Counted from the first letter of the stretch, positions 10,101 to 19,380 are shown. The stretch: 20,874 bases of DNA from Saccoglossus kowalevskii (GCF_000003605.2 NW_003115968.1:34831-55704); one strand, 5' to 3'. A program made the numbers and translations. Notes: generated by a model from the letters alone, not told the origin.

Positions 10101-13100
10101 GACCACCTGTCTATAGTGACCACATTTATATAGACCACTTGCATATAGTAACCACCTTTATATAAAGACCACCTGCCTATAGTAACCACATTTATATAGA
10201 CCACCTGTCTATAGTAACCACCTTTATATAAAGACCACCTGCCTATAGTGACCACATTTATATACATCACCTGTCTATAGTAACCACCTTTATATAAAGA
10301 CCACCTGCCGATAGTGACCACATTTATATACATCACCTGTCTATAGTAACCACCTTTATATAAAGACCACCTGCCTATAGTGACCACGTTTATATAGACC
10401 ACCTGCATTAACCATCGGCTCATGATAATATTGCCCATAAGTTGTGAATGTCTGATAACAAATCTCACTCAGTGATCAACATCGGTTCACGATAATATTG
10501 CCTGTAAGTTGTGAATGTCTGATAACAAATCTCACTCACTGATCAACATCGGCTCACGATAATATTGCCCGTAAGTTGTGAATGTCTGATAACAAATCTC
10601 ACTCACTGATCAACATCGGCTCACGATAATATTGCCCGTAAGTTGTGAATGTCTGATAACAAATCTCACTCACTGATCAACATCGGCTCACGATAATATT
10701 GCCCGTAAGTTGTAAATGTCTGATAACAAATCTCACTCACTGATCAACATCGGCTCACGATAATATTGCCCTAAGTTGTGAATGTCTGATAACAAATCTC
10801 ACTCACTGATCAACATCGGCTCACGATAATATTGCCCGTAAGTTGTGAATGTCTGATAACAAATCTCACTCACTGATCAACATCGGCTCACGATAATATT
10901 GCCCGTAAGTTGTGAATGTCTGATAATAAATCTCACTCACTAATCAACATCGGCTCACGATAATATTGCCCGTAAGTTTTGAATAACTGATAACAAATCT
11001 CACCTGCTGATCAACATCGGCTCACGATAATATTGCCCGTAAGTTGTTTTTATTAACAGGAAGACATGTAACACGTGTATAATTAATAACAGCTGCAAAA
11101 ACAACGCTGTTATTTTATCTTGTGCAAATGACCGGTTCCTGCCAATCAGTAACTGCGCGCATGTGTGCAGAACCTAAACTAGTGCGACCCTCTATACACT
11201 GGTTTGACTGTATAAGTACTCAAAAGCTGAATAGTATTGATGGTGTGATACCTAAACTTACCTTTGTTGATTTTCCAAGATTCTTAGCTATTAATTGTCT
11301 TTCTTTCTCATCTACCAATATACCACTGTACGGATGGTATGCCACTTCACCGATAATCAGAGATTCCTGACAACATCTCAACAGTCCACACTTCATGCAA
11401 GAAACCTATATCAAACAAGACAACAACAACAAGCCATGCATGGCACAGTCCCCGTTAGTTATCAAATTTAAGATATATAGTTTTGTTTATAGTAATATAG
11501 CTGGAATATAACCATGTCAGGAATATGATTTTTTAACATTAAAATGATTGACATTTGTATCTGATCGTCAAAAAAGTACTTGTCCATATTGAAAGATATT
11601 GCTCTGGAACAGCATTCAAAATCATCCATTTTGAATACATGTATATATATATAACATGATGTATAATGAATATATAAAATTTGAATATAATCAATCAAAG
11701 CATTTAAGAGATATGGCTCTAGAAGCCCAATCATTAAAACAAAATGGCCGCCAGTCAGCCATTTTGAATCCAATCTGAAAAATAAGATGACGTGCACCAG
11801 GAACCTGTAATGTTTAATGTATGTACCAAATTTGAACGAAATCCATCCATACATGCCAGAAATGTTTGATATTTGATGATTTTTTAGCACAATAATGACC
11901 ACCATTCGGCCATTTTGAATAGGATCGTCAAACCAATATATTTGTTTATCTATGACATGATGTATAATGAATATTTAAAATTTGAATATAATCAGTCAAA
12001 ACAAGTCGGAGATATGGGTCTAGAAGCCCATTCATTAAAACAAAATGGCCGCCAGTCGGCCATTTTGAATCTTATCTGAAAAACAAAATTATTTGCATCA
12101 AGGTCCCATAATATCTAATGTATATACCAAGTTTGAACAAAGTCCATCTGTAAACAGCTGAGAAATGCTTGATTTTTAGGATTTTTTTAGCACAAAAATG
12201 ACCGCCATTCAGCCATCTTGAATCAGATCAAGAAACAAATTGACGTGCATATGTATAATATCATGTATGATGTATGTGTGAAGTTTGATTTTGATTGGTC
12301 CAGGCATTTCTAAGATACAGGTCCGGACGCACGCACAGACGCACGCACGCACACACACGCACGCACGGACACACGGAGGTCAAAACATAAGTCCCCGCTT
12401 TCGGACTGCGTCCGAACGGGGACTAATAAGTAATTTGATTGGTCGATGCAAGCAGATTGAACTTTTGACATCACGGTTGAAATAGCTATCATCTCAATGT
12501 GTTATATTTGGTCAAGAGTTTTTAGGAGTTTTTTTGATTTTTCAGATATCTGCCAAAAAGTGTTTGTGTTATAAAGGAGGTATATGCAAGGAAACATATT
12601 TTTAAATTCTCCCAACCTGAACAAGCACAAAGATGTGTTTTACTTAAGTCCAGTTGTCAGCCCATTTCTTAACGATTGTGAAAAGGGCATGGATTGAATT
12701 TATTTCAAAATTAGTAATTATGTTACCAATACATCTTTGAAGCCATGAAAATAAAAAAATTACTAAATATTAAGCAAATTAGGTAATTAATATGCATGGT
12801 ATTTATCCCAAACTTAACAAGTCTGTGCATCAGTCCAGAGCCCACAGTCAACATATTTTACAGGATGGGTTAGATATGATTTGATGTATCAACATGGAAT
12901 TCAGTTGTGTTGGCAACCATTACAATTTTAAATACCTGACTTAATAAATCTGATATTCTAAGATGACTTAATTGAGATTTCCTTATTCACCATCTTAGAA
13001 AATGTCATCGTGAACTACAAACCACATTTATCGTTTATCGTGGATTTATTGTTCAATGAAAATCAAATAACCTTTTTAACCAAAACAAACAATAAAATCA

Positions 13101-16100
13101 TCAAATGATGTTCGTAGCAGCGACATTTGGACTGCTTTTAGTGGAATAAATGCTAGCTAACGATTGGCCATTATAGAAATCAGTGCAGCTGTGATTATTA
13201 TTATTAATTAATATTAATATTATCGTGAAAATAATATCTGGGTTACACATCTCTTTTTTTTTAACACAATACACACCAAACATTGCTAGGATCAGTAGAC
13301 ACATTAATCTGACAGAAACAAAGGTTTTTTTTATTCTTCTTAGCATTTTTCTTTCTGTGGCTTGTAATCCGGTATATATGAGACGGTAATATCAAACTTC
13401 ACAGGTACTGTAAAATAATTTGTTTCACTGGCCTTTAATTTCACTATTTGAGTTTTAAGTTCAAGAATTTGCCAGGAAAACAATTTATTTTGTTTTGTTA
13501 CCTGTACCTATTGATTTAGTTCAGCAAATAACACTCATCAACGAACATAGCAAATTAAATCTCAGTGAATGCATTTACAGTATATACAGACAGTACGCAG
13601 TCGCATCGACCTTCACTGCGCATCAGTCAAAACTTCTGCTAAAGTGTCTTCGTGCATACTTTGTGGTATTCTTGTAATAACCTCTTATTATTATACATCT
13701 GTCACTGTAACGCCATAGTTACAGCCTGCCATAATTTTGCAGTATTTTACAGGGTCTATTCATCCTACCATATAAGAAAATGCAAATTCCAAATATAGAA
13801 TGATTACGTGCGCAACCGTCCTCTATAAATAAAAACAAACATGGCTGCCACCAGAGTTTGACTGGACTCCACACAAAGAAGTTCGCTGATTCTGTTCTAG
13901 TCTTTTTGGATTTCGGCATTACCATGACGTATCCTTGGAAGGAAAGGATGTATAATAATAAGGTTATTACAAGGATATGCACTCAGACAGTGTGCTGTTG
14001 CATCGATCTCCGCTGCACGGCGATCGATCATGTCTTTGTGCATACTTTGCTGTATCCTCGTAATAACCTCATATTATTAGCATAAACAAAAACTGTATCA
14101 GCACTCATTCTAAAATGTATTGACACTCTTCTCAACGTTAGAATTATCACTAAAATTGGCGCATTCAATGTTTATATTGGAAACACTATAGAGCAACAGT
14201 AATTGAAACTCATCACTGAACACAAATGGTGTAAACATCTGCTGCCATATCATACCCCAATTTACACAATAGCACTTACCGCAGCCCCAGCGGGTGTATG
14301 TAAATGTATGACACAATGAATATCAGGTCTTGCTGCATGTACTGCAGAATGCAATGTCCAACCAGCTTTGTTGACACCATAATCAGTGGAACCAGAATCC
14401 AATGTATCGCCATTGATATCTATCTTCACTAGGCTAGACCCCGTTATTTCATAATAATATAAACCAAATGGATTTATCAAGAAATGTTCATCATCTTCAG
14501 ATACTCTTGCCTGCAAAAAACAAACAATTAATTTATGCTATTTTCGATGAAGGAATGATTCAATAAAAATAAAATCCAGCGAATATACCTTTTTTCCTAT
14601 ATTTTACATTCAACACGTCAGAAATCAGTAAAACAAAATCCATACGAAACACCCAAAAATTGTTTTTTATAGTGAAAATTAATTCCAGCTAAAATAAAGT
14701 ATTTTACATTACTCTATTTAGACAGAATCTGTTAACAAGATCCAATGTGACAGTATTCAATTAATGCAGACGTCCCTTCATGCAATATCTGATATTATCA
14801 ATATATAGAGCAGTGGAGTGCTTAAAAGACAATAATCCCTACGCCATACACCATCAAATTATTACATCACGTAAATTTCTGGCAGGCTAAAAAAAAAATT
14901 GTTACACTGCACATGACAAAAATATTTAAGACTAGCTCAAGAGTCAATTTTAACAACGTATATTGCTTACTGTAATATGATTGTAAATAGAGTGTGTCCA
15001 TCTATGGAAATCTACTAATCTGTACAGAGATGCTAGTTTACATCTTAGATTTTTCTCAGCATCGTCATAGCAACTCAACTTCTCATCTTGAATAGGAAAT
15101 TTATATTGATGTGAACCAGCCTGCAAAGATTATGATACATAATTATACTAGCCTTTTCACCACCAGTTCCCTGTTTCATCACAAATTCACAAAATAGTCC
15201 TACACTATCCTACAGAAGATTGGGACAAAAATAGAAAAATTGTTTGAGTAAAAACTAAAAATTGATTCAAATTTTGTCTGTTGTCTCCAAAATTAGCGTT
15301 CATTCCAGAAATATTGAAGAATATAAGAAGTGCAAATGTGGGAAAGGGAGTCTGGTGGTGAAAAGGGTAAACGCATTAATTTAAATATGTCTGTATGAAA
15401 ATATTTATGATCTTCAAAACCTGTTGCCTCCTGAAAATCTACATCTTCAAACACTGCAATCTTTGTTTTTAAAGCGCGTTTTTAAATTAGTATTATAAAA
15501 GCTCTATCATTCTGTTCTAACAGCTGAAACAAATTCCTGTGAATTTTATTTTCGTTTGTCGAATGAACTGTTTGTCAAATACAGAATACATATTTTTGAG
15601 TACAATTTTCCTTTCAAAATGTAGATGCAATGTTTTGCCTTTATGTATTTTTGCATTGTTTTTGTTTTGATAACTTTGGACTAAACAAATTTTTTATCGG
15701 CTTCAGATCTTGATCAAAAGCTTGGCACCCAATTCATAGGAGTGTTTATATTGATTTTCTGACATCTTGTTTCCTGTAAAGATTTATTGGTAGGTTTGCA
15801 AATGTGTATCAGACTGTGCAATCTCTCCATGAGTTGGTTTTGAAACCCAGTCCAGTCTATTCCCATTGGATTTGGGATATTATTATAAGATAAATGATTT
15901 GCTTCATTGAACACATACAACAATGCATATTCCCATTGGGATCAGTGATCTTTGAATGAGTATTACCATTGATCAGTCAAGAAGAAACAGTCAAAATATT
16001 TTATCAGATTGTCTCAATTTTTGCATGATATTTTCATACAGGGCATCTGTCGTTCATACTCAGAGAAGTCTTTATACTGATGAATAAGGTAAAGTTATTG

Positions 16101-16268
16101 TGCACACAATAACAATTATTAATGACAATGAAAATGACGAACAGTAATTTTTCCCTTAATATACCTTTCCATTCCATCTTTGATGATACGGGCAAGGTAA
16201 AAAGCACTCAACCTTACCAATTTAATCTGAGGTTCACAACATCTATTAATAGCACCATTCTCATCCAT
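7140..16268 (-). CDS. Adducin-like protein, head domain only (7 exons)
   Basis: Exons on the minus strand are 16268-16218, 15120-14971, 14510-14280, 11405-11262, 10006-9908, 9693-9520 and 7190-7140. They join in one frame to give 299 residues. The product matches the adducin head, a class II aldolase-like fold: RCKLASLYRLVD, INPFGLYY, GSSLVKI, HSAVHAARPDIHCVIHLHTPAG, KCGLL, GEVAYH.Y.GILVDE, NHGLV and EAAMRMLDN. Adducins cap and crosslink spectrin-actin beneath the membrane. Of the zinc ligands of bacterial class II aldolases, His136, His138 and His199 remain, but the position of the catalytic Glu (19 before His136) is Gly117, so enzyme activity is not expected. The frame stops 16 residues into the exon that encodes GLKTGYPYK, where relatives continue with a neck and a MARCKS-like tail. 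The usual roughly 100-residue N-terminal region before the head is also absent, or lies in exons I could not find. All introns are phase 0. Confidence 0.92.
7191..8178 (-). other. Intron 6-7, left part
   Basis: AT-rich intron with no exon or RNA gene seen. A short tandem of gttactagttaactc occurs at 8046, 8071 and 8094, just before the hairpin-headed element. Confidence 0.4.
8179..9190 (+). mobile_element. Hairpin-headed repeat element, copy 1
   Basis: The element opens with AGTCCCCGTTTGGAC, a GAA loop, then GTCCGAAAACGGGGAC, an inverted pair that folds into a hairpin. Next come a GTCCGT-rich stretch, a ctcagaatcc block and modules centred on GGCCGACTGGCAGCCATCTTG, each itself palindromic. 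Cores occur near 8346, 8487, 8745, 8884, 9031 and 9155, with decreasing conservation. The ttcattctttgcatgtgcc block recurs at 8272 and 8671, a 399-bp internal duplication. No protein is encoded; open frames in all three phases are accidental. It lies in the adducin intron 6-7. Confidence 0.8.
9221..9495. repeat. 157-bp direct duplication beside adducin exon 6
   Basis: Copies at 9221-9341 and 9378-9495 share taatatgac.agcacaaagag, aactttcaaaaa, tcattttcaat, acttgtttgatctag and tatatatcagactctaaatc. The second copy ends about 25 bases from exon 6 and its splice donor. Confidence 0.85.
9520..9693 (-). CDS. Adducin-like exon 6, end of head domain
   Basis: The acceptor is gtgtgatag and the donor is gtaagt; 58 codons, phase 0. 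It covers residues 226-283 (GGLDNMILMDED, a glycine-rich loop GLGGGG, and QLEYEAAMRMLDN), the typical adducin head terminus. Confidence 0.93.
9908..10006 (-). CDS. Adducin-like exon 5, third histidine
   Basis: The acceptor is ttacccag and the donor is gtaggg; 33 codons, phase 0. It covers residues 193-225, with ILHNHGLV and GETVEEAYYLL. His199 corresponds to the third zinc-binding histidine of class II aldolases. Confidence 0.92.
10052..10408. repeat. 66-bp tandem array (two related half-units)
   Basis: Each 66-bp unit has two diverged halves of 32-34 bp, one with tttatataaagaccacctg and one with tttatata.a.cacctg, both followed by ctatagt.accac. About five units are present. The period is a multiple of three, which opens a long minus-strand frame that is not a gene. 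Confidence 0.92.
10413..11050. repeat. 67-bp tandem array, about 9.5 copies
   Basis: Unit starts at catcggctcacgataatatt and ends with ctcactcactgatcaa. Copies begin at 10413, 10480, 10547 and so on. Internal copies are nearly identical; the outer ones are more diverged, the usual sign of recent expansion in the middle. Confidence 0.93.
11262..11405 (-). CDS. Adducin-like exon 4
   Basis: The acceptor is ttgatatag and the donor is gtaagt; 48 codons, phase 0. It covers residues 145-192 (VSCMKCGLL, GEVAYHPYSGILVDE, KNLGKSTK). Family members usually have PISPEAL after CGLL; here it reads RCCQESL. Confidence 0.92.
11447..12424 (-). mobile_element. Hairpin-headed repeat element, copy 2 (inverted)
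   Basis: Read on the minus strand from 12424, it opens with AGTCCCCGTTCGGAC and pairs with GTCCGAAAGCGGGGAC. Over the first 40 bases it differs from copy 1 at three positions. It then has a CGTGCGTG simple repeat, a cttagaaatgcctggacc block and modules around AAAATGGCCGCCAGTCGGCCATTTTG. On the + strand, blocks at 11741 and 12042 repeat with a 301-bp period. The far end carries AGTCCCCGTT at 11447-11456, the inverse of AACGGGGACT at 12415-12424, so the element may have terminal inverted repeats. It lies in adducin intron 3-4. Confidence 0.8.
12310..12375. repeat. Degenerate (CGCA)n / (ACAC)n simple repeat
   Basis: A run of acgcacgcac-type motifs inside copy 2 of the hairpin-headed element, at the position of the GTCCGT-rich part of copy 1. 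Confidence 0.85.
12430..13580. other. Intron 3-4, central part
   Basis: AT-rich intronic DNA. It contains a fragment of the 5891-6367 repeat family at 12782-12830 and an AT-rich run at 13195-13225. No exon or RNA gene was recognised. Confidence 0.4.
13584..13695 (+). mobile_element. Partial copy of the 13953-14080 MITE
   Basis: It shares cagacagt, gcatcga and gtgcatacttt with the full copy, and the right arm gtattcttgtaataacctcttattatta. The matching left arm is missing, so this copy is truncated. Confidence 0.6.
13953..14080. mobile_element. Small palindromic MITE
   Basis: The left arm taataataaggttattacaa(ggata) at 13953-13976 and the right arm (tatcc)tcgtaataacctcatattatta at 14052-14080 are inverted repeats with few mismatches. 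The 128-bp size and AT-rich TA-type ends fit a miniature inverted-repeat transposable element. It lies in adducin intron 3-4, about 200 bases from exon 3. Confidence 0.7.
14280..14510 (-). CDS. Adducin-like exon 3, aldolase core with HLH motif
   Basis: The acceptor is ttttttgcag and the donor is gtaagt; 77 codons, phase 0. It covers residues 68-144 and holds the strongest family match, including AARPDIHCVIHLHTPAGAA. The intron start happens to read VSAIV and then stops; the real continuation VSCMKC is in exon 4. Confidence 0.95.
14971..15120 (-). CDS. Adducin-like exon 2
   Basis: The acceptor is ctttgcag and the donor is gtaagc; 50 codons, phase 0. It covers model residues 18-67, with the head-domain opening NLRCKLASLYRLVD and SIYNHIT. 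Confidence 0.88.
15121..16217 (-). other. Adducin intron 1-2, no further feature seen
   Basis: AT-rich, about 1.1 kb. No repeat array, exon with good splice sites or RNA gene recognised. Confidence 0.4.
16218..16268 (-). CDS. Adducin-like exon 1 (provisional)
   Basis: ATG at 16268-16266 begins 17 residues (MDENGAIN...PQIKL), followed by a GTAAGG donor at 16217. The segment opens after an acceptor-like tattatag at 16284-16278, so it may be an internal exon from 16277 with a 5' UTR exon further right. Its residues do not resemble adducin; it is included because phase, donor and position fit exon 2. The true start could lie elsewhere. Confidence 0.4.
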
Positions 16269-16284
16269 CGTAATAATCTATAAT

Positions 16285-17385
16285 AAAACACACATAGAGG
16301 GCGCATACCATAGCTGAATACAGTGTTCTCACTAGAAAGGAATGTTCCCAGTAATCAAAATAATAAGAATCTCATAATCTTGTGTTCACACCAGTGTCTT
16401 TACAAGTGCTGTAAATATGTCAAATACTGGATAATATACACAATACTAGCAGACAATCTTTTGGTTGATCACATGCAATACCAGTTCCAGGCAATGTAAA
16501 ATGGTACATAGAGCTAAGTTCTTGTTAGCTCCAAGTTGGAACCAGTCAGCATATTTTGAGTTTAACAACATATATTCAGGTCAATAAAAATCTAAAATTC
16601 AATGCATATTGTAAGTACATTTGAAATAAGTAAAGGTAATTACTAAGTTGTGGTTGAATGTTTAGAATGTCGCTTGCTGTGCTGTCAGACTGATTCATTT
16701 TGAAACTGCGCCACACAATGGCTAATGTTGACTTAAATTAGATCGAAGCAGTGCTGTCAGACGTCATCCCAGTGCATCTTGGCTGTTCACATTAGACCCA
16801 ATTAATTTCAAGATATTGAAGTGAACTATGATAATAGCGTGAAGTAACTCAAGAAAACCCTCCCACCAAGTCTGAAAAACACAACTTTCTGGTTCACTAT
16901 AGAGGGCTATAGAGGGTGCATTATTTGCATTATCTATGACGGCACTTGCCATTACATAAACTCTTGTAATTTCCTAAAAACTGCTGAAACAAAAACATTT
17001 TTTTTTTGCATGAATTAATGCTCCATCAATTGGAATATATTTCTGGGAACCTATTTGAAAATTCACAGTTTATTTATTTCAAGAGTGACATGTATGTAAA
17101 CTTTTGGTTTTGGATCTATATCTATATTCAGATGTGATGCTATTTTCATTGTACATGATAATAGTTATAGTTATACATCCTCTTTCCTTATACATATAAA
17201 TCCTTGACATGATAAAATATCAAAATATCGAAACTAAATTACCGGTAATATTTTCACATTATTCTGAATTTCTATTGCTACGTTTACACAAAACAGCATT
17301 CTATCAGTGCCAAACTACTGCTACAAACAAACAAACAAACAAACAAACAAACTACTGATTAGCAGGAGATTATCTCTGATGCGTT
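16285..17385. other. Upstream flank of the adducin-like gene, little seen
   Basis: No adducin N-terminal exon could be found on the minus strand here. A 62-residue minus-strand frame at 16952-16764 has an acceptor-like ttttcag inside it but no good donor and no recognisable product. A (CAAA)n tract lies at about 17324-17352. Confidence 0.35.
17324..17352. repeat. (CAAA)n microsatellite
   Basis: Seven consecutive acaa-type units between two copies of actactg. Confidence 0.9.
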
Positions 17386-17391
17386 AACAGA

Positions 17392-17767
17392 GGGGGGGCA
17401 AGGGTTATTTTCGTTGAACGTAATTGCAATATTTTTTTGTCCGTACAACGTAAATTGAAAAATTCTGTAATTCTGTAATCACAGGCTAGACGTACAACGT
17501 AATCAATCAAATATTTTTTTCGTACACTGTAAAAATGTGTCATTTTTCTTGGTACGTACAAGAATTTACATACAAATAAAAAAAGTCGTAAAGAATAATT
17601 AAAGGAAATTACATTTTCGAAACTGTAACGACTAGATGACACAATTCACTGCAAAATTCAATTTTCACTGTAAACTGTAAAGACGTCTTTTTTTTCCTTG
17701 TAAATTATAAAAAGCCCTTTTTATTCCCTGTAAAACTGTACCAGCTACCCCCTTGCCCCCCCCCCCC
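17392..17767. mobile_element. Candidate short element with G-rich inverted ends
   Basis: It starts with GGGGGGGCAAGGG at 17392-17404 and ends with CCCCCTTGCCCC and further C at 17748-17767, the inverse. Inside are repeated short motifs: gtacaacgta twice, with cgtacactgta related, and several ctgtaaa. No coding potential seen. G-runs at one end and C-runs at the other could also reflect a polymorphic homopolymer. Confidence 0.5.
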
Positions 17768-17774
17768 ACCTCTT

Positions 17775-18690
17775 CACATGGTCCGCCCGATTTCAATCCT
17801 GTTCATTCAGGGCCGAACGGAACAGCGCTCTCAATTACTTAGTATGAAAATTAAGAGAGCCTTTCTCTAAACCGTTTGTCTCAGTTGATACAAAGTCAAG
17901 TTCAAATCTTTATCTCTACTCAACTACTAGTATTCATCAATCATAAATAACAATACAATTTCAGATATCCTAGGACTGAGATACAATTACATACACAGCA
18001 TGTACTGTGATTCCACGCCAGTCCAGTGACTGCGTGTGCGAAATCCATCGTACGCGAAACACGTACGACAATGTCAGAACTACTTACCTATATAAGGGGA
18101 AAGCGAACTTCCAGCAACCTTTATACTCAAAACGTTGATCTAGATCTAGAATTGGAAATGTATAACATTGACCCTTGGCATTTAACCTTTAACCTGGCAT
18201 GCATTAGAAGCTGGCACGCATAAGAGCACGCAATAAAAAAAAAAGCCGTAAACCGTATACAGTGGTACTGTGACAAAAATAACCAAAATTGAGGTTTCCA
18301 AATTTTCAAAAATAATACAACGAAGCCATACAAGTGCTAAACCTCGTCGCACTGTGCATGGCTGGCGGTTTCATCAAGTACAAGAGAACTGGTGATGGTT
18401 GTAGAACCATAACTGCCTCAGCTCAAAGATTGTTATGTAATACAGGGGAATGTGAAGGGAAATGTATTGTAGTGTTACCTCTGTGTAATTTACAATATAT
18501 CTGCATTACTTTTCACTGTGAAGGACAATATGGGAGTTGACTTAAAGTGCCTGTGCAATGCCCACCCACACGCTTCCCATTTTAGATCTGTGCCCCACTG
18601 AAATGAGCAATTATTGATTTTTTTGCTGAAAATGATTAATCGTATCCAAGTAAATTTGAGATATTTCCCGTGCTGTAGTCACGCCCACCT
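17775..18690. other. No gene recognised
   Basis: The segment holds a hairpin at about 17827-17861 (gctctcaatt paired with aattaagagagc) and gatctagatctaga at about 18138. Open frames of 60-70 codons on both strands lack start context and family resemblance. Confidence 0.35.
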
Positions 18691-18920
18691 ATCCTGAAAC
18701 GGTCGACTGTTTCCGGATTTCCGACTCTCACCGAAAGTGCGCCACCAAATGCTAAAATATGAAAGGAAGCCATATCTCTGGGCCGTACTTTTATATCACT
18801 GTATCAACATACTTTTAAACGATATACATTTTTTGATCAGAGTTTCTTTTTTTTTTTTGTCTATTTTATTTTATTTTTGAGAGAGTGAATTTTTAGAAGC
18901 TGCTTTCACAACAAACATTT

Positions 18921-19035
18921 ATGATGGTTAAACGTTGTGTTGTGGGCGGTTGCAGTAATACGTATAGTCAGTATTTACAAGTTGTCAATCGATCCGAAGG
19001 TGCGAAATCGGTGGACGAAAGCTGTGAAAATTTAA
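18921..19035 (+). pseudogene. THAP-type zinc finger fragment, frameshifted
   Basis: Frame 1 from ATG 18921 or 18924 reads MVKRCVVGGCSNTY, the classic start of a THAP domain (C-x4-C near the N-terminus). From 18967, in another frame, the sequence reads VSIYKLSIDPKVRNRWTKAV, which matches the next THAP segment, including the conserved Trp. The change of frame falls between 18965 and 18967, consistent with a small indel. The second frame then stops at 19033-19035, before the C-x2-H pair that would complete zinc binding. THAP domains are DNA-binding modules related to P-element transposase. I read this as a decayed domain from a THAP gene or transposon, not a working gene. A sequencing indel is the alternative for the frame change. 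Confidence 0.6.
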
Positions 19036-19380
19036 TTTTTATAAAGGCTATCTTTGAACTATATACAGATTGTGCCTACAACATTTTATTAATGATTTAT
19101 TGTTTACCCTTATTAGTAGAACTTCTGGGCGAGTTGTATTCCACTTTTTAAATACCGGTAATGCACGCCAATCCCCCTATTTCTTATGTACCTACATATT
19201 ATAAGGTAATCTAAGTACATGTATAATGTTGTCCTTTGAATAACATTTGTCCTTTGCCAATTCCACAAATTAGCTTCTCCATTCTTTTAGAATCAGATGA
19301 AGGTTTTAGATTCTCTGTCCCCAAGCTTTTTCATTATAGAGGTGGTAGGCCAGAATCATCAGTATAAACCAGTTTATCAC
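19036..19380. other. No feature recognised
   Basis: AT-rich sequence after the THAP fragment. The open frame that continues from 18921 to 19151 is simply the unshifted phase and has no family resemblance beyond residue 15. Confidence 0.35.

Larger units (their letters stand above)
10045..11210. mobile_element. Non-autonomous TIR element with TA target site and minisatellite cargo
   Basis: The left end is CAGTCAAACC at 10045-10054 and the right end is its exact reverse complement GGTTTGACTG at 11201-11210. Each is flanked by TA (10043-10044 and 11211-11212). CAGT ends and a TA duplication are typical of Tc1/mariner and pogo-type transposons. No transposase is encoded. The interior consists of a 66-bp array, a 67-bp array and a short unique segment. 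It fills nearly all of adducin intron 4-5. Confidence 0.8.

Noticed and set aside
10094-10468. 124-codon minus-strand frame with INVVTIGRWSLYKGG repeats
   Set aside because: It is a reading of the 66-bp array inside the TIR element, again because the period divides by three.
11468-11905. 145-codon minus-strand frame
   Set aside because: It lies in the tandem modules of element copy 2 within an intron, and its composition is that of AT-rich repeat.
12285-12492. His/Thr- and Arg/Val-rich frames on both strands
   Set aside because: Both come from the CGCA/ACAC simple repeat.
14262-14279. VSAIV extension of adducin exon 3
   Set aside because: It resembles the family's VSAM by chance because a gtaagt donor encodes Val-Ser. 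The true continuation, VSCMKC, is in exon 4.
16764-16952. 62-codon minus-strand frame as an adducin N-terminal exon
   Set aside because: No similarity to the adducin N-terminus and no convincing donor. Only an acceptor-like ttttcag was seen.
18333-18540. 68-codon + strand frame rich in cysteine as a small secreted protein
   Set aside because: The frame has no credible signal peptide, no good splice sites and no recognised cysteine pattern.
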